DNA of 5,153 bases from Thermoprotei archaeon (GTDB lineage: Archaea; Thermoproteota; Thermoprotei_A; Sulfolobales; Ignisphaeraceae), in NCBI GenBank assembly GCA_003661775.1, contig QMWT01000073.1:1-5153 (forward strand). Direction: 5' to 3'. A program made the position numbers and the translations under genes. This document shows positions 1-4,139 of the stretch, piece by piece; position 1 is the stretch's first letter, and every line of letters begins with the position of its first letter. Below the pieces are notes generated by a model. It saw only the letters and a list, made by a program, of their open reading frames with translations. It was not told the DNA's origin and did no database searches.

Positions 1-139
1 GGTACTTTCGGAGAATCCGCCTCCTCTCCTCTCTAACCGGGATGAGCACGGCAATCCTCTCTTCCCCCTCCCTAAGATCGATAGGCTCTAGGGGTTTGAG
101 CACGCCCTTCTCATACCTTACCCTTACGGCTTTGGACAA
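1..139 (-). CDS. DUF104 (AF2212-like) antitoxin, N-terminal part, cut by window edge
   Basis: Read on the minus strand from a TTG at 139, the frame stays open to the window edge and encodes about 46 residues. The beginning (SKAVRVRYEKGVLKPLEPID, then LREGEE) matches the start of the DUF104/AF2212-like antitoxins, whose usual pattern is a short beta strand, then YE.GVLKPLEP.DL.EG. These small proteins pair with VapC PIN-domain toxins in archaea and neutralise them. A stop codon lies two codons upstream of the TTG, so no earlier start is possible. A TATA box ends about 25 bases before the TTG, which implies a nearly leaderless transcript. The partner toxin, if present, would lie left of the window. 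The family call is from memory of the motif; the C-terminus is not visible. Confidence 0.72.
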   Translation of the reverse strand, partial: MSKAVRVRYEKGVLKPLEPIDLREGEERIAVLIPVREERRRILRKY

Positions 140-164
140 CCTCTACACCCACGTCAAATACAGC

Positions 165-172
165 TTTATAAC
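165..172 (-). promoter_or_regulatory. TATA box for the DUF104 antitoxin gene
   Basis: On the minus strand the sequence reads TTATAAAG. It ends about 25 bases before the TTG start of the antitoxin gene. That is the usual archaeal TATA-to-transcription-start distance and predicts a leaderless or nearly leaderless mRNA. Confidence 0.55.
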
Positions 173-200
173 TCAATTAGCCTTTCCTAGCCGAGTGTGT

Positions 201-235
201 TCCTGGATTATCTATCGATAATTATTATTCCAGGA
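201..235. repeat. Inverted repeat between divergent promoters (possible operator or hairpin)
   Basis: TCCTGG (201-206) and CCAGGA (230-235) are perfect inverted copies. Between them ATTATC (207-212) and GATAAT (217-222) form a second perfect stem around a TATC loop, directly stacked on the left arm. The block lies midway between the minus-strand TATA box of the antitoxin gene and the plus-strand TATA box of the next operon. A dimeric regulator bound here could control both. A cruciform or a relic attachment site are alternatives. The symmetry is seen directly; the role is inferred. Confidence 0.5.
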
Positions 236-248
236 TGAACTCTACGAA

Positions 249-256
249 CATATATC
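249..256 (+). promoter_or_regulatory. TATA box for the rep-like operon
   Basis: CATATATC lies about 26-33 bases before the GTG at 282, placing the transcription start near 275-282. A GGTGAT element at 273-278 sits just before the GTG and could act as ribosome site if transcription starts slightly upstream. Confidence 0.4.
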
Positions 257-281
257 TGGCGAGAGCCCTTATGGTGATACA

Positions 282-569
282 GTGAGCTTTCGTGATGTTG
301 TTGAGAACCGGCATCTTCTTCTCCATGGAGTAGTCGAGATGTGCGGGTTGAAGAAGCGCGGCATCGATGTTGATAGAGACACCAGTAAGAGAATCGCATC
401 TACGCGCGTCAATGAAGAATTCCGCATGGCTACAACTAGCTGCGAAGTCGAATACGCTCTCAGACTAGGCGGTGGTAGGTGGCTTGAAAAGAGGCTCCGA
501 GACGTCGAGCGGTGGATACGCGAACCCTACGTCCCTGAAATTACTTTAGCTGTTCCCGTTGCTAGGTAA
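282..569 (+). CDS. Hypothetical protein, 95 residues, first gene of the rep-like operon
   Basis: I do not recognise this protein. The GTG at 282 is preceded by GGTGAT (273-278); an ATG at 271 is out of frame and stops at once. The protein is charged and mixed alpha/beta in character, with many Arg, Glu and Val residues, no membrane segment and no clear metal motif. A basic-acidic helix (LEKRLRDVERWIRE, about residues 68-81) is the most distinctive part and could be a contact surface. The 3' end overlaps the possible TTG start of the HUH-motif gene by 11 bases, so the two are probably translated from one mRNA. In small replicons, short genes before rep often encode copy-control or accessory DNA-binding proteins, but nothing here proves that. 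The opposite-strand frame at 208-399 is taken as a shadow. Confidence 0.6.
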   Translation: MSFRDVVENRHLLLHGVVEMCGLKKRGIDVDRDTSKRIASTRVNEEFRMATTSCEVEYALRLGGGRWLEKRLRDVERWIREPYVPEITLAVPVAR

Positions 570-1053
570 CGAGGAAGAGTCTTACTCTATGTTCTTCGAT
601 GATAGGAAGTGCTATATATGCCGAGAGCTGATGAGGCATGAATTCAGGGTATTTATAACGATCAGATTGCCTCCGTACATAGTTGATCCTGTTCTTGGTG
701 TTGAACACCTCAAGGAGTTTCTGAACTACATCAGAACCTCGACGGGCAACATGGTGAAGTTTGTAGCTGTTCTCTCCATAGGCAAGCTAGAGAAGTTAGG
801 AGATAGGTACAGCAGAAGGTATGAGAGGCTGCATATCCACATCCTCGCTGGTGCCAAGCAGAGAATTGGATGGAGAAGAGTTAGAAGAGAGGATCAGGTA
901 GAAGCCGTCAAGAAGTTCATATCCGATATACATAGGTTCTACCAACTCATCTTCGGATCGGAGCAGTCAGGTGCTATCGATGTTAGGTGGATAAGGTACC
1001 CCAGGAAGTCGAAGCGGAAACATAGACGAGGGAGGGGTGTAGATGATGATTAG
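559..1053 (+). CDS. HUH-motif protein resembling a small rolling-circle replication initiator (Rep)
   Basis: Rolling-circle Rep proteins nick one strand at the plasmid origin through a tyrosine, using a metal held by a His-hydrophobic-His motif. Here, in order: RVFITIRLP (about residues 30-38) fits the motif 1 strand; RLHIHILAG (90-98) gives the HUH pair H92 and H94; a helix follows (about 113-133); then AIDVRWIR (139-146) resembles the strand ahead of the catalytic helix in plasmid Reps. The expected Y..K motif is not obvious after this. The only tyrosine there is Y147, followed by a Lys/Arg-rich tail, and the protein ends at 164 residues, shorter than usual. The catalytic tyrosine may be lost or supplied by the next, overlapping gene. 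A C18-x2-C21 pair is present near the N-terminus. The TTG at 559 overlaps the upstream gene; the ATG at 589 is an alternative start. A transposase or relaxase relative is possible. Confidence 0.6.
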   Translation: MLGNEEESYSMFFDDRKCYICRELMRHEFRVFITIRLPPYIVDPVLGVEHLKEFLNYIRTSTGNMVKFVAVLSIGKLEKLGDRYSRRYERLHIHILAGAKQRIGWRRVRREDQVEAVKKFISDIHRFYQLIFGSEQSGAIDVRWIRYPRKSKRKHRRGRGVDDD

Positions 1054-1243
1054 GAAGAGGAGGTACCTATCAAGGCTGAGGAGGTTAGTGTATAAGCTCT
1101 CGAAGATACGCAGTTTAGACGAGTTCATGCGTAGCGGAGCCAAGGCTCTAAGTGTTTTCGAAAGAGCTCTTAACACCTTTGCTAAATGGCTTAGGAAACG
1201 AGGATGCTCACCGTTTAGAATTCTCCACAACAGACCTCATTAA
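1043..1243 (+). CDS. Small, very basic protein overlapping the HUH gene; possible second half of a split Rep
   Basis: This 66-residue protein is not recognised as a known family. The ATGATG start lies inside the last codons of the HUH gene. It is preceded by a strong ribosome site, GGAGGGGTG at 1031-1039, so it is probably a real gene translated by coupling. The protein is rich in Arg and Lys and looks helical. It starts with IRKRRYLSRLRRLVYKLSK, where Y8-L-S-R11 resembles the Y-x-x-K catalytic helix that follows the ..DVR.. strand in rolling-circle Reps. In the preceding gene that strand lies about the right distance upstream. This suggests either a Rep divided in two or a frameshifted one. 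A separate small nucleic-acid-binding protein is the plain alternative. Confidence 0.55.
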   Translation: MMIRKRRYLSRLRRLVYKLSKIRSLDEFMRSGAKALSVFERALNTFAKWLRKRGCSPFRILHNRPH

Positions 1244-1310
1244 GTACATTAGCACCCGTTGCTCAGAACCATCGTACCTTGGGCATATAGCTAGCGTAGC
1301 TGTAAGCAGG

Positions 1311-1318
1311 TATAAATA
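1311..1318 (+). promoter_or_regulatory. TATA box upstream of the structured block
   Basis: TATAAATA is a near-ideal archaeal TATA box. Transcription starting about 25-28 bases downstream would begin near 1340-1346, immediately before the first paired base of the inverted-repeat block (1347). No convincing protein gene follows on the plus strand, so it most likely drives a non-coding transcript. Confidence 0.5.
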
Positions 1319-1346
1319 CTCTAGCAACACTATTCAATTACTGAGT

Positions 1347-1450
1347 GAGAGACGCCCCCGACCGGTAGCCCGTAGGGGGTATGAAAGGAATGGATCCGTA
1401 ATGGATCCGCGGATCCCCTACGGGTAGGGATGAGTTGGGGCGTCCCTCTC
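1347..1450 (+). ncRNA. Candidate structured RNA (or replication-origin hairpin), about 105 nt
   Basis: Three nested helices are visible. H1 pairs GACGCCCC (1351-1358) with GGGGCGTC (1437-1444), with four further pairs outward (1347-1350 with 1447-1450) across a two-base bulge. H2 pairs 1368-1379 with 1414-1425, twelve pairs including two G-U. H3 is GGATCC (1392-1397) against GGATCC (1403-1408) around GTAAT. Between H2 and H3, a UAU-GA on the 5' side (1380-1384) faces GA (1412-1413), the layout of a kink-turn bound by L7Ae. An ACA follows the closing stem at 1452-1454. However, the 26-base gap from H2 to ACA does not fit the 14-16 rule of H/ACA guides. A TATA box precedes it. As DNA it could be the origin of the neighbouring Rep-like gene. 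The strand is chosen from the promoter. Confidence 0.45.
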
Positions 1451-2004
1451 TACAGCTTCCATATCTGTGGTATTTTCTTCAGCTGATCTTCAAGAATATT
1501 CCTTGTGTAGTTTGCTATGTTGTCGCTTATCTTCATAACGGTTCTCAGTGTAACCATCTTCAGCCCTACCCTATGTGTCTTCTCGATGAGTTCTCTACCT
1601 GGCTTCTTGAGTGTGCTTTCTAGCAGTACGAGCTGGATGTTTTTGAGGTAGTCGCTAGCTCTACGACTATTCGATGTGTGGTACCGGTAGATATTGTCGT
1701 CGACAACACATGCTAGAATAGCAGCTCCTCTACTATGAACAATCTCTACAACGCTGTCCAGCCTAGTGAAAACCCTGAGACCAACAATAATGTGTCGATC
1801 TATCAGCTCGCTGATCAATTTAAGCATCTTGGGTACGTAGATCCTCTTCTGTAGCCCAAGCTTCCTCATATGTTTGAAGAAGTCAGAGTATCTGATGAGA
1901 TGGTTCTGCTCACCGATATCCACAACCACAACGCTAAACACCTCTACCTCTAATCCACTACGACTACTTCTATCCACAGCCACAACATATCTCCTCAAGG
2001 CCAT
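1450..2004 (-). CDS. Hypothetical protein, 184 residues, possible RNase H-like fold
   Basis: I do not recognise a named family. The ATG at 2004 has an AGGTG-type ribosome site about 7-11 bases upstream. The protein opens with a beta hairpin, RRYVVAVDRSS then EVEVFSVVVVDIG (D11 and D29), followed by helices, another strand and a VVDDN turn (D102, D103), and ends with helices rich in Lys and Leu. A first-strand Asp in a two-strand hairpin plus a later Asp in a strand end is reminiscent of RNase H-like nucleases such as resolvases, but the evidence is weak. There is no signal peptide or membrane segment. It is transcribed away from the winged-helix genes. Its TAG stop touches the last bases of the inverted-repeat block, so gene and block may share a termination function or be inherited together. 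Confidence 0.6.
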   Translation of the reverse strand: MALRRYVVAVDRSSRSGLEVEVFSVVVVDIGEQNHLIRYSDFFKHMRKLGLQKRIYVPKMLKLISELIDRHIIVGLRVFTRLDSVVEIVHSRGAAILACVVDDNIYRYHTSNSRRASDYLKNIQLVLLESTLKKPGRELIEKTHRVGLKMVTLRTVMKISDNIANYTRNILEDQLKKIPQIWKL

Positions 2005-2285
2005 AGCTAAGCACCTATCCAGAACCCTACCATGTAAAGACTCTAGGAGATAAGCAGTGCTTTGCTTCTCGATACGGGCATGCGAACTACATAGATTAAT
2101 ACATTTAATTCATGTGTAGATACGCACACTCGCGTCCACCTCCACAGAACCATCGCGCCCTCACCATGTCCCGTGGTTTTGTTGTGCGTGTCGTGTTTCT
2201 CTTTGTTGTTCTCTTGCTGTATCTTTGTCTCGCTCATGTTTTGCAGATATTTAAACAAGTTTTGTTTTTAGTAGAGGGTGAGAAT
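2005..2285. other. Divergent intergenic region with a strongly T/G-rich plus strand
   Basis: No convincing gene is seen between the two divergent genes. From about 2170 to 2275 the plus strand is very rich in T and G and poor in A. The frame that leads into the downstream gene happens to be open here and would encode a very hydrophobic stretch (from the ATG at 2166). The opposite strand also carries an open frame (2043-2258), which I regard as a result of the skewed composition. The region must contain the promoters of both flanking genes. Confidence 0.4.
2247..2256 (+). promoter_or_regulatory. TATA box of the winged-helix operon
   Basis: ATATTTAAAC lies about 30-39 bases before the ATG at 2286, predicting a transcription start near 2275 and a leader of about ten bases. 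A GAGGGTGAG ribosome site (2274-2282) lies between it and the ATG. Together they favour the ATG at 2286 over longer in-frame starts. Confidence 0.5.
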
Positions 2286-2507
2286 ATGGTTTGCAGGAAG
2301 GTTCGTCGTGTTCAGTACGAGCCTCATCTAGTTGTTTCCAAGGTGTTGAACAGCGATCTTCTGCGTACATTGGTGCATGTGGTCTACAGCGCTAAGCTAC
2401 TTGTATCAGCTGGACAGATTGCTAGAGAGGTAAGTAGACTGCTTGGTCGAGAATATTCAGCGAGCTATGTATCGGTCCATCTGCGTCGCTTGGATGGGGT
2501 GTGGTGA
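2286..2507 (+). CDS. Winged-helix DNA-binding protein, first part, interrupted by a frameshift
   Basis: The ATG at 2286 has a good ribosome site (GAGGGTGAG) and an upstream TATA box. The 73-residue product ends in a likely helix-turn-helix: residues about 42-69 read as one helix (GQIAREVSRLLG), a turn, and a recognition helix (SASYVSVHLRRL). It then stops abruptly at LDGVW. A winged-helix domain should continue with a beta wing. Exactly that is found in the -1 frame, so this is most likely the front part of a broken or recoded gene of about 118 residues. The protein probably binds DNA and may control this operon or the element's replication. A longer in-frame start (ATG at 2166 or 2112) would add a hydrophobic N-terminus and is considered unlikely. 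Confidence 0.65.
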   Translation: MVCRKVRRVQYEPHLVVSKVLNSDLLRTLVHVVYSAKLLVSAGQIAREVSRLLGREYSASYVSVHLRRLDGVW

Positions 2508-2638
2508 GACTGTACAAGGATCCAACGAATGGAAGGTTGCTGTGGTGGAGATCCGATAAGAAGGTTTCTGAGCTTCTCGAGCAGGAGCTGAAGAAACACG
2601 AGATCAGGGAGATTATGGATTTGGTGGGCGAAGAATGA
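2501..2638 (+). pseudogene. Second part (wing and C-terminal helix) of the frameshifted winged-helix gene
   Basis: In the frame one base back from the preceding part, the DNA encodes VVRLYKDPTNGRLLWWRSDK, then a charged helix rich in Glu and Lys ending LVGEE. The first section has the look of a wing (strand, DPTNG turn, strand), just what the helix-turn-helix before it lacks. One extra G in the GGGG run at 2496-2499 would join the two into an uninterrupted reading. The GTGGTGA at 2501-2507 could also allow stop-restart, since GTG codons overlap the stop. A true mutation in a decaying element, programmed slippage, or a sequencing error are all possible. It overlaps the next start by four bases (ATGA), which shows that this reading frame was once the operon's normal one. 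Confidence 0.6.
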
Positions 2639-2832
2639 CTCAGCAGAGGTTATCGGACTATCTAAAGGTAGAGGAGTGTTCGAAGGAGAAGAAACTGCAA
2701 GCGTTACTAAAGAAGCTAAGTGATCGCTATAGTATTCAGTATGCTTTGGTCTGGTACATCTATTTGAAGAACAGTGCTGAGTTCAGGGACATATACAGAA
2801 GTATACAGGTATCTGAGTGGAAAAGTTGTTAG
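2635..2832 (+). CDS. Second winged-helix-like protein, first part, interrupted by a frameshift
   Basis: The ATG overlaps the TGA of the preceding reading frame (ATGA) and has a GGTGGG ribosome site at 2623-2628, so it was translated by coupling. The N-terminus is lysine- and glutamate-rich and helical (residues about 14-29), followed by a helix with several aromatic residues (YALVWYIYLK). The helix AEFRDIYR (about 48-55) then leads into IQVSEWKSC and a stop. The last residues look like out-of-frame noise: the +1 frame continues the pattern with a further helix and a wing. I infer a small helix-turn-helix or winged-helix protein of about 115 residues originally. No named family is recognised. 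Confidence 0.5.
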   Translation: MTQQRLSDYLKVEECSKEKKLQALLKKLSDRYSIQYALVWYIYLKNSAEFRDIYRSIQVSEWKSC

Positions 2833-2984
2833 GGAAAGCAGTGTTAGGAAACAACTACAAGAGTTGGAAAGGAAGTTGGATGTTAAGCGGTTTGAAGTTG
2901 TTGAATCAGGTTAGCTATAGAGCTAGATACTATAAGGGTAAGCCCGGTGTTACTCGATACATAGCTGTGTTTGAGGTTGAGTAG
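2804..2984 (+). pseudogene. Remainder of the second winged-helix-like gene, carrying a further frameshift
   Basis: From about 2804 the +1 frame reads YRYLSGKVVRESSVRKQLQE and on through a charged helix to VKRFEVVESG, stopping at 2912. From about 2901-2910 a third frame continues with VSYRARYYKGKPGVTRYIAV and FEVE, ending at the TAG at 2982-2984. Joined, these give a helix-turn-helix-like segment (SSVRKQLQELERKLD) followed by strands with a YKGKPG turn, typical of a winged-helix C-terminus. Two separate +1 shifts are needed, which favours true decay over programmed recoding. The final stop abuts the stop of the opposite zinc-ribbon gene, as expected for a genuine gene end. Confidence 0.5.
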
Positions 2985-3233
2985 CTACTCTTTGCTTATC
3001 TTCGACGTTATTTCAGCTGCTATCATCAAACACTTTGTATTGTTACACACAAAGTTGATCTTACCATCTCTACTCTTGAACAAACCACCTATGTTATCAA
3101 GCGTAATCTTGTTACCACAGACAAAACACCTATACCTACCCTCGACAACACCTTCATATAGACCAAGCTTCTTCAAAATCTTCACAAGGTCAGTATCGTG
3201 AATAGCCTTAATCGTGACCTTAGCTGTGGCCAA
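2985..3233 (-). CDS. Small zinc-ribbon protein, 82 residues
   Basis: The protein starts at a TTG (3233) with a GGAG ribosome site seven bases upstream (minus strand, 3241-3245). In-frame stops just upstream exclude a longer start. Its N-terminus (VTIKAIHDTDLVKILKKLGL) looks like a small helical module that could bind a partner. A zinc ribbon follows: RCFVCGNKI with C36 and C39, then a DNIGGLF turn, then FVCNNTKC with C63 and C68. Such four-cysteine proteins bind one zinc and usually contact nucleic acid or protein; small ones of this type are common in archaeal plasmids and viruses and beside regulator genes. The exact partner cannot be read from the sequence. It is convergent with the winged-helix operon with no gap (stop codons form TAGCTA), and it is intact, unlike its neighbours. 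Confidence 0.72.
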   Translation of the reverse strand: MATAKVTIKAIHDTDLVKILKKLGLYEGVVEGRYRCFVCGNKITLDNIGGLFKSRDGKINFVCNNTKCLMIAAEITSKISKE

Positions 3234-3358
3234 GCATCATCTCCTAGGTAAGACAGTCTCATTAGAAATAATAAGTCTTGTACATATAGTTAACATTACT
3301 TGCTTTAAGATATTAGAGATGGTTATGTTAGGTAAGGGCTCCAGAAGTGTAAGTTCCC

Positions 3359-3433
3359 ATGGCTGTAAAGAGGAATATAGAAAGAGCTGATATAATAATA
3401 GCAATTGCAACACTAAGGCATCTAATGCTTTAA
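3359..3433 (+). other. Short open frame before the DUF3368 gene, possible antitoxin relic
   Basis: An ATG at 3359 opens 24 codons (MAVKRNIERADIIIAIATLR, then HLML) and stops at 3431, in the same frame as the DUF3368 gene downstream. DUF3368 proteins usually follow a small UPF0175-type antitoxin gene, so this could be what is left of one, or a new N-terminus cut off by the stop. There is no clear ribosome site. Apart from this and possible promoter elements, the stretch 3241-3517 shows nothing I can identify. Confidence 0.2.
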
Positions 3434-3517
3434 CAGGGCTATAAAGAACGCTCTCTTCTCATAGCTCTCAAGCATGCAGAGTTATTAGAGAAGCTCAAGC
3501 TTTTATTTCAAAAAGTA

Positions 3518-3898
3518 GTGGTCCTGCCAGATGTTATGCAAGGACTTAGTGTTAAAGAGAAAGAGTATTTCCGGGGCCTAAGCTTTATAAGCGTTGAGGA
3601 GCCTCATGATAAAATACTCGTACTTGTGCTAAAGACTCTTGTCGATGAAGGCGAGGCAGAAGCTATAGCGCTAGCCTTGGAGAAGAACAGTTTGCTGATA
3701 ATAGATGATCTCAAGGGCAGGAAGATAGCGAGAAGACTGGGCATGGAAATTATAGGCACACTAGGCCTCCTGAAAGTTATGAAGCTAAAGGGTATGATAA
3801 AGAGAGTTAGGCCGTTCATAGAAAAACTTAGAGAAAAAGGATTTTGTATTAGTGATGACCTTGTAAACAAACTATTAAGTGATGTAGGAGAGACTTAG
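3518..3898 (+). CDS. DUF3368 PIN-like protein (toxin-type), N-terminally truncated
   Basis: The core matches DUF3368, a PIN-like family found as the toxin-side partner of small UPF0175-type antitoxins. Seen in order: DEGEAEAIALAL (residues 43-54), LLIIDDLKGRKIARRLG (59-75) with D63 and D64, the GTLGLL strand (80-85), and a final segment RPFIEKLREKGFCISDDL (98-115). The first strand that normally carries a conserved acidic residue (pattern V.S...PLI.L) is missing from the annotated reading. The frame is actually open upstream to 3434, and there SLLIALKHAELLEKLKLLF matches the family's first helices. No ATG exists before the stop at 3431, only the GTG at 3518. The gene therefore looks truncated at its 5' end and probably encodes an inactive protein. 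Any promoter upstream (TATAAAG at 3440-3446) would overlap the lost part. Confidence 0.7.
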   Translation: MVLPDVMQGLSVKEKEYFRGLSFISVEEPHDKILVLVLKTLVDEGEAEAIALALEKNSLLIIDDLKGRKIARRLGMEIIGTLGLLKVMKLKGMIKRVRPFIEKLREKGFCISDDLVNKLLSDVGET

Positions 3899-3992
3899 AA
3901 GTACAAGCCTCTTAGGAATTAAGCAGATCATGATTATTTGCTGATACATTTCAAATGCATAATATAACATTTAAGGTAAACGCTCGATAGCG

Positions 3993-4065
3993 CTGTCCCA
4001 TATACTAGATAATAGGTATGGATTCTTACCGTATCTGTCCCAGAATATCATTAGCCAACGGGACA
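3993..4065. repeat. TGTCCC repeats beside the tRNA fragment, possible integrase arm sites
   Basis: CTGTCCCA occurs at 3993-4000 and again at 4035-4042, 42 bases apart, and GGGACA (4060-4065) is the inverted core. A small hairpin, CGCT-CGAT-AGCG, lies just before at 3981-3992. Integrases of the tyrosine family often bind short repeated arm sites on the element side of the attachment core, and these repeats lie on that side. Three six-base matches could also be chance. Apart from them, the stretch 3899-4079 contains no gene I can see. Confidence 0.3.
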
Positions 4066-4079
4066 AAGATATTTAAGTG

Positions 4080-4126
4080 CCGGCCTCCGGAGCCGGTGAT
4101 CCGAGGTTCAAATACTGGCGGGCCTG
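4080..4126 (+). pseudogene. 3' fragment of tRNA-Arg(CCG), probable right attachment site of the element
   Basis: CCGGC (4080-4084) and GCCGG (4092-4096) form a perfect five-pair anticodon stem around CTCCGGA, with anticodon CCG at 4087-4089, which reads the Arg codon CGG. Then follow a five-base variable segment, a T arm with the invariant TTCAAAT loop (4107-4113), and an acceptor 3' strand CGGGCCT (4119-4125). Upstream there is no D arm and no matching acceptor 5' strand, so only the 3' half is present. The T stem has lost two of five pairs (50-64 and 53-61), including the normally invariant G53-C61 pair, so it is not functional. This is the scar expected where an element integrated into the tRNA; the complete gene should lie left of the window. 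Confidence 0.7.
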
Positions 4127-4139
4127 CTTCACGTAAGCA

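Larger units (their letters stand above)
1..4126. mobile_element. Probable decaying integrated element (plasmid or virus), right part
   Basis: This is an inference from several observations. An orphan 3' fragment of tRNA-Arg ends the region. A small HUH-type replication-like gene lies inside it, next to a large inverted repeat. Most genes are short and unrecognised, and several are frameshifted or truncated. Base composition is lower in G+C than in the nuclease gene to the right. Archaeal integrases commonly insert at the 3' half of a tRNA gene, leaving the intact tRNA at one end and a 3' fragment at the other. The orientation of the fragment puts the element on its left, continuing past the window edge. 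No integrase gene is seen, so the left boundary is unknown, and the DUF104 antitoxin may be host DNA. Confidence 0.42.

Noticed and set aside
208..399. Minus-strand open frame of 63 codons
   Set aside because: Its product is Arg/Ser/His-rich and shows no family pattern. It runs opposite the 95-residue gene and through the promoter region and inverted repeat.
967..1230. Minus-strand open frame of 87 codons
   Set aside because: It lies opposite the HUH gene and its overlapping partner, which have motifs and a strong ribosome site; it has no supporting signals.
1152..1427. Plus-strand open frame of 91 codons from a GTG at 1152
   Set aside because: It overlaps the basic small gene, contains the TATA box and half of the folded block, has no ribosome site, and its end is dictated by the repeat sequence.
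1347..1450. CRISPR array or repeat unit
   Set aside because: The repeated words are short (GGATCC), unevenly spaced, and part of one foldback; there are no regular spacers.
1437..1452. Intrinsic terminator for the 184-residue minus-strand gene
   Set aside because: The hairpin is not followed by a T-rich tract on the minus strand, and its size and promoter make a simple terminator unlikely.
1347..1454. Canonical H/ACA guide RNA
   Set aside because: A kink-turn-like junction and an ACA are present, but the distance from the upper stem to ACA is 26 bases instead of 14-16, so only a general structured-RNA call is made.
2043..2258. Minus-strand open frame of 71 codons
   Set aside because: It arises from the skewed composition of the divergent intergenic region; the product is low in structure and it would block both promoters.
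2971..3201. Plus-strand open frame of 76 codons
   Set aside because: It is antisense to the zinc-ribbon gene, which has four well-placed cysteines and a GGAG ribosome site.
4052..4079. TAGCCAACGGGACAAAG as a tRNA D arm, making the tRNA-Arg complete
   Set aside because: The distance to the anticodon stem is several bases too long, the D stem does not pair, and no 5' acceptor strand matching CGGGCCT is present.
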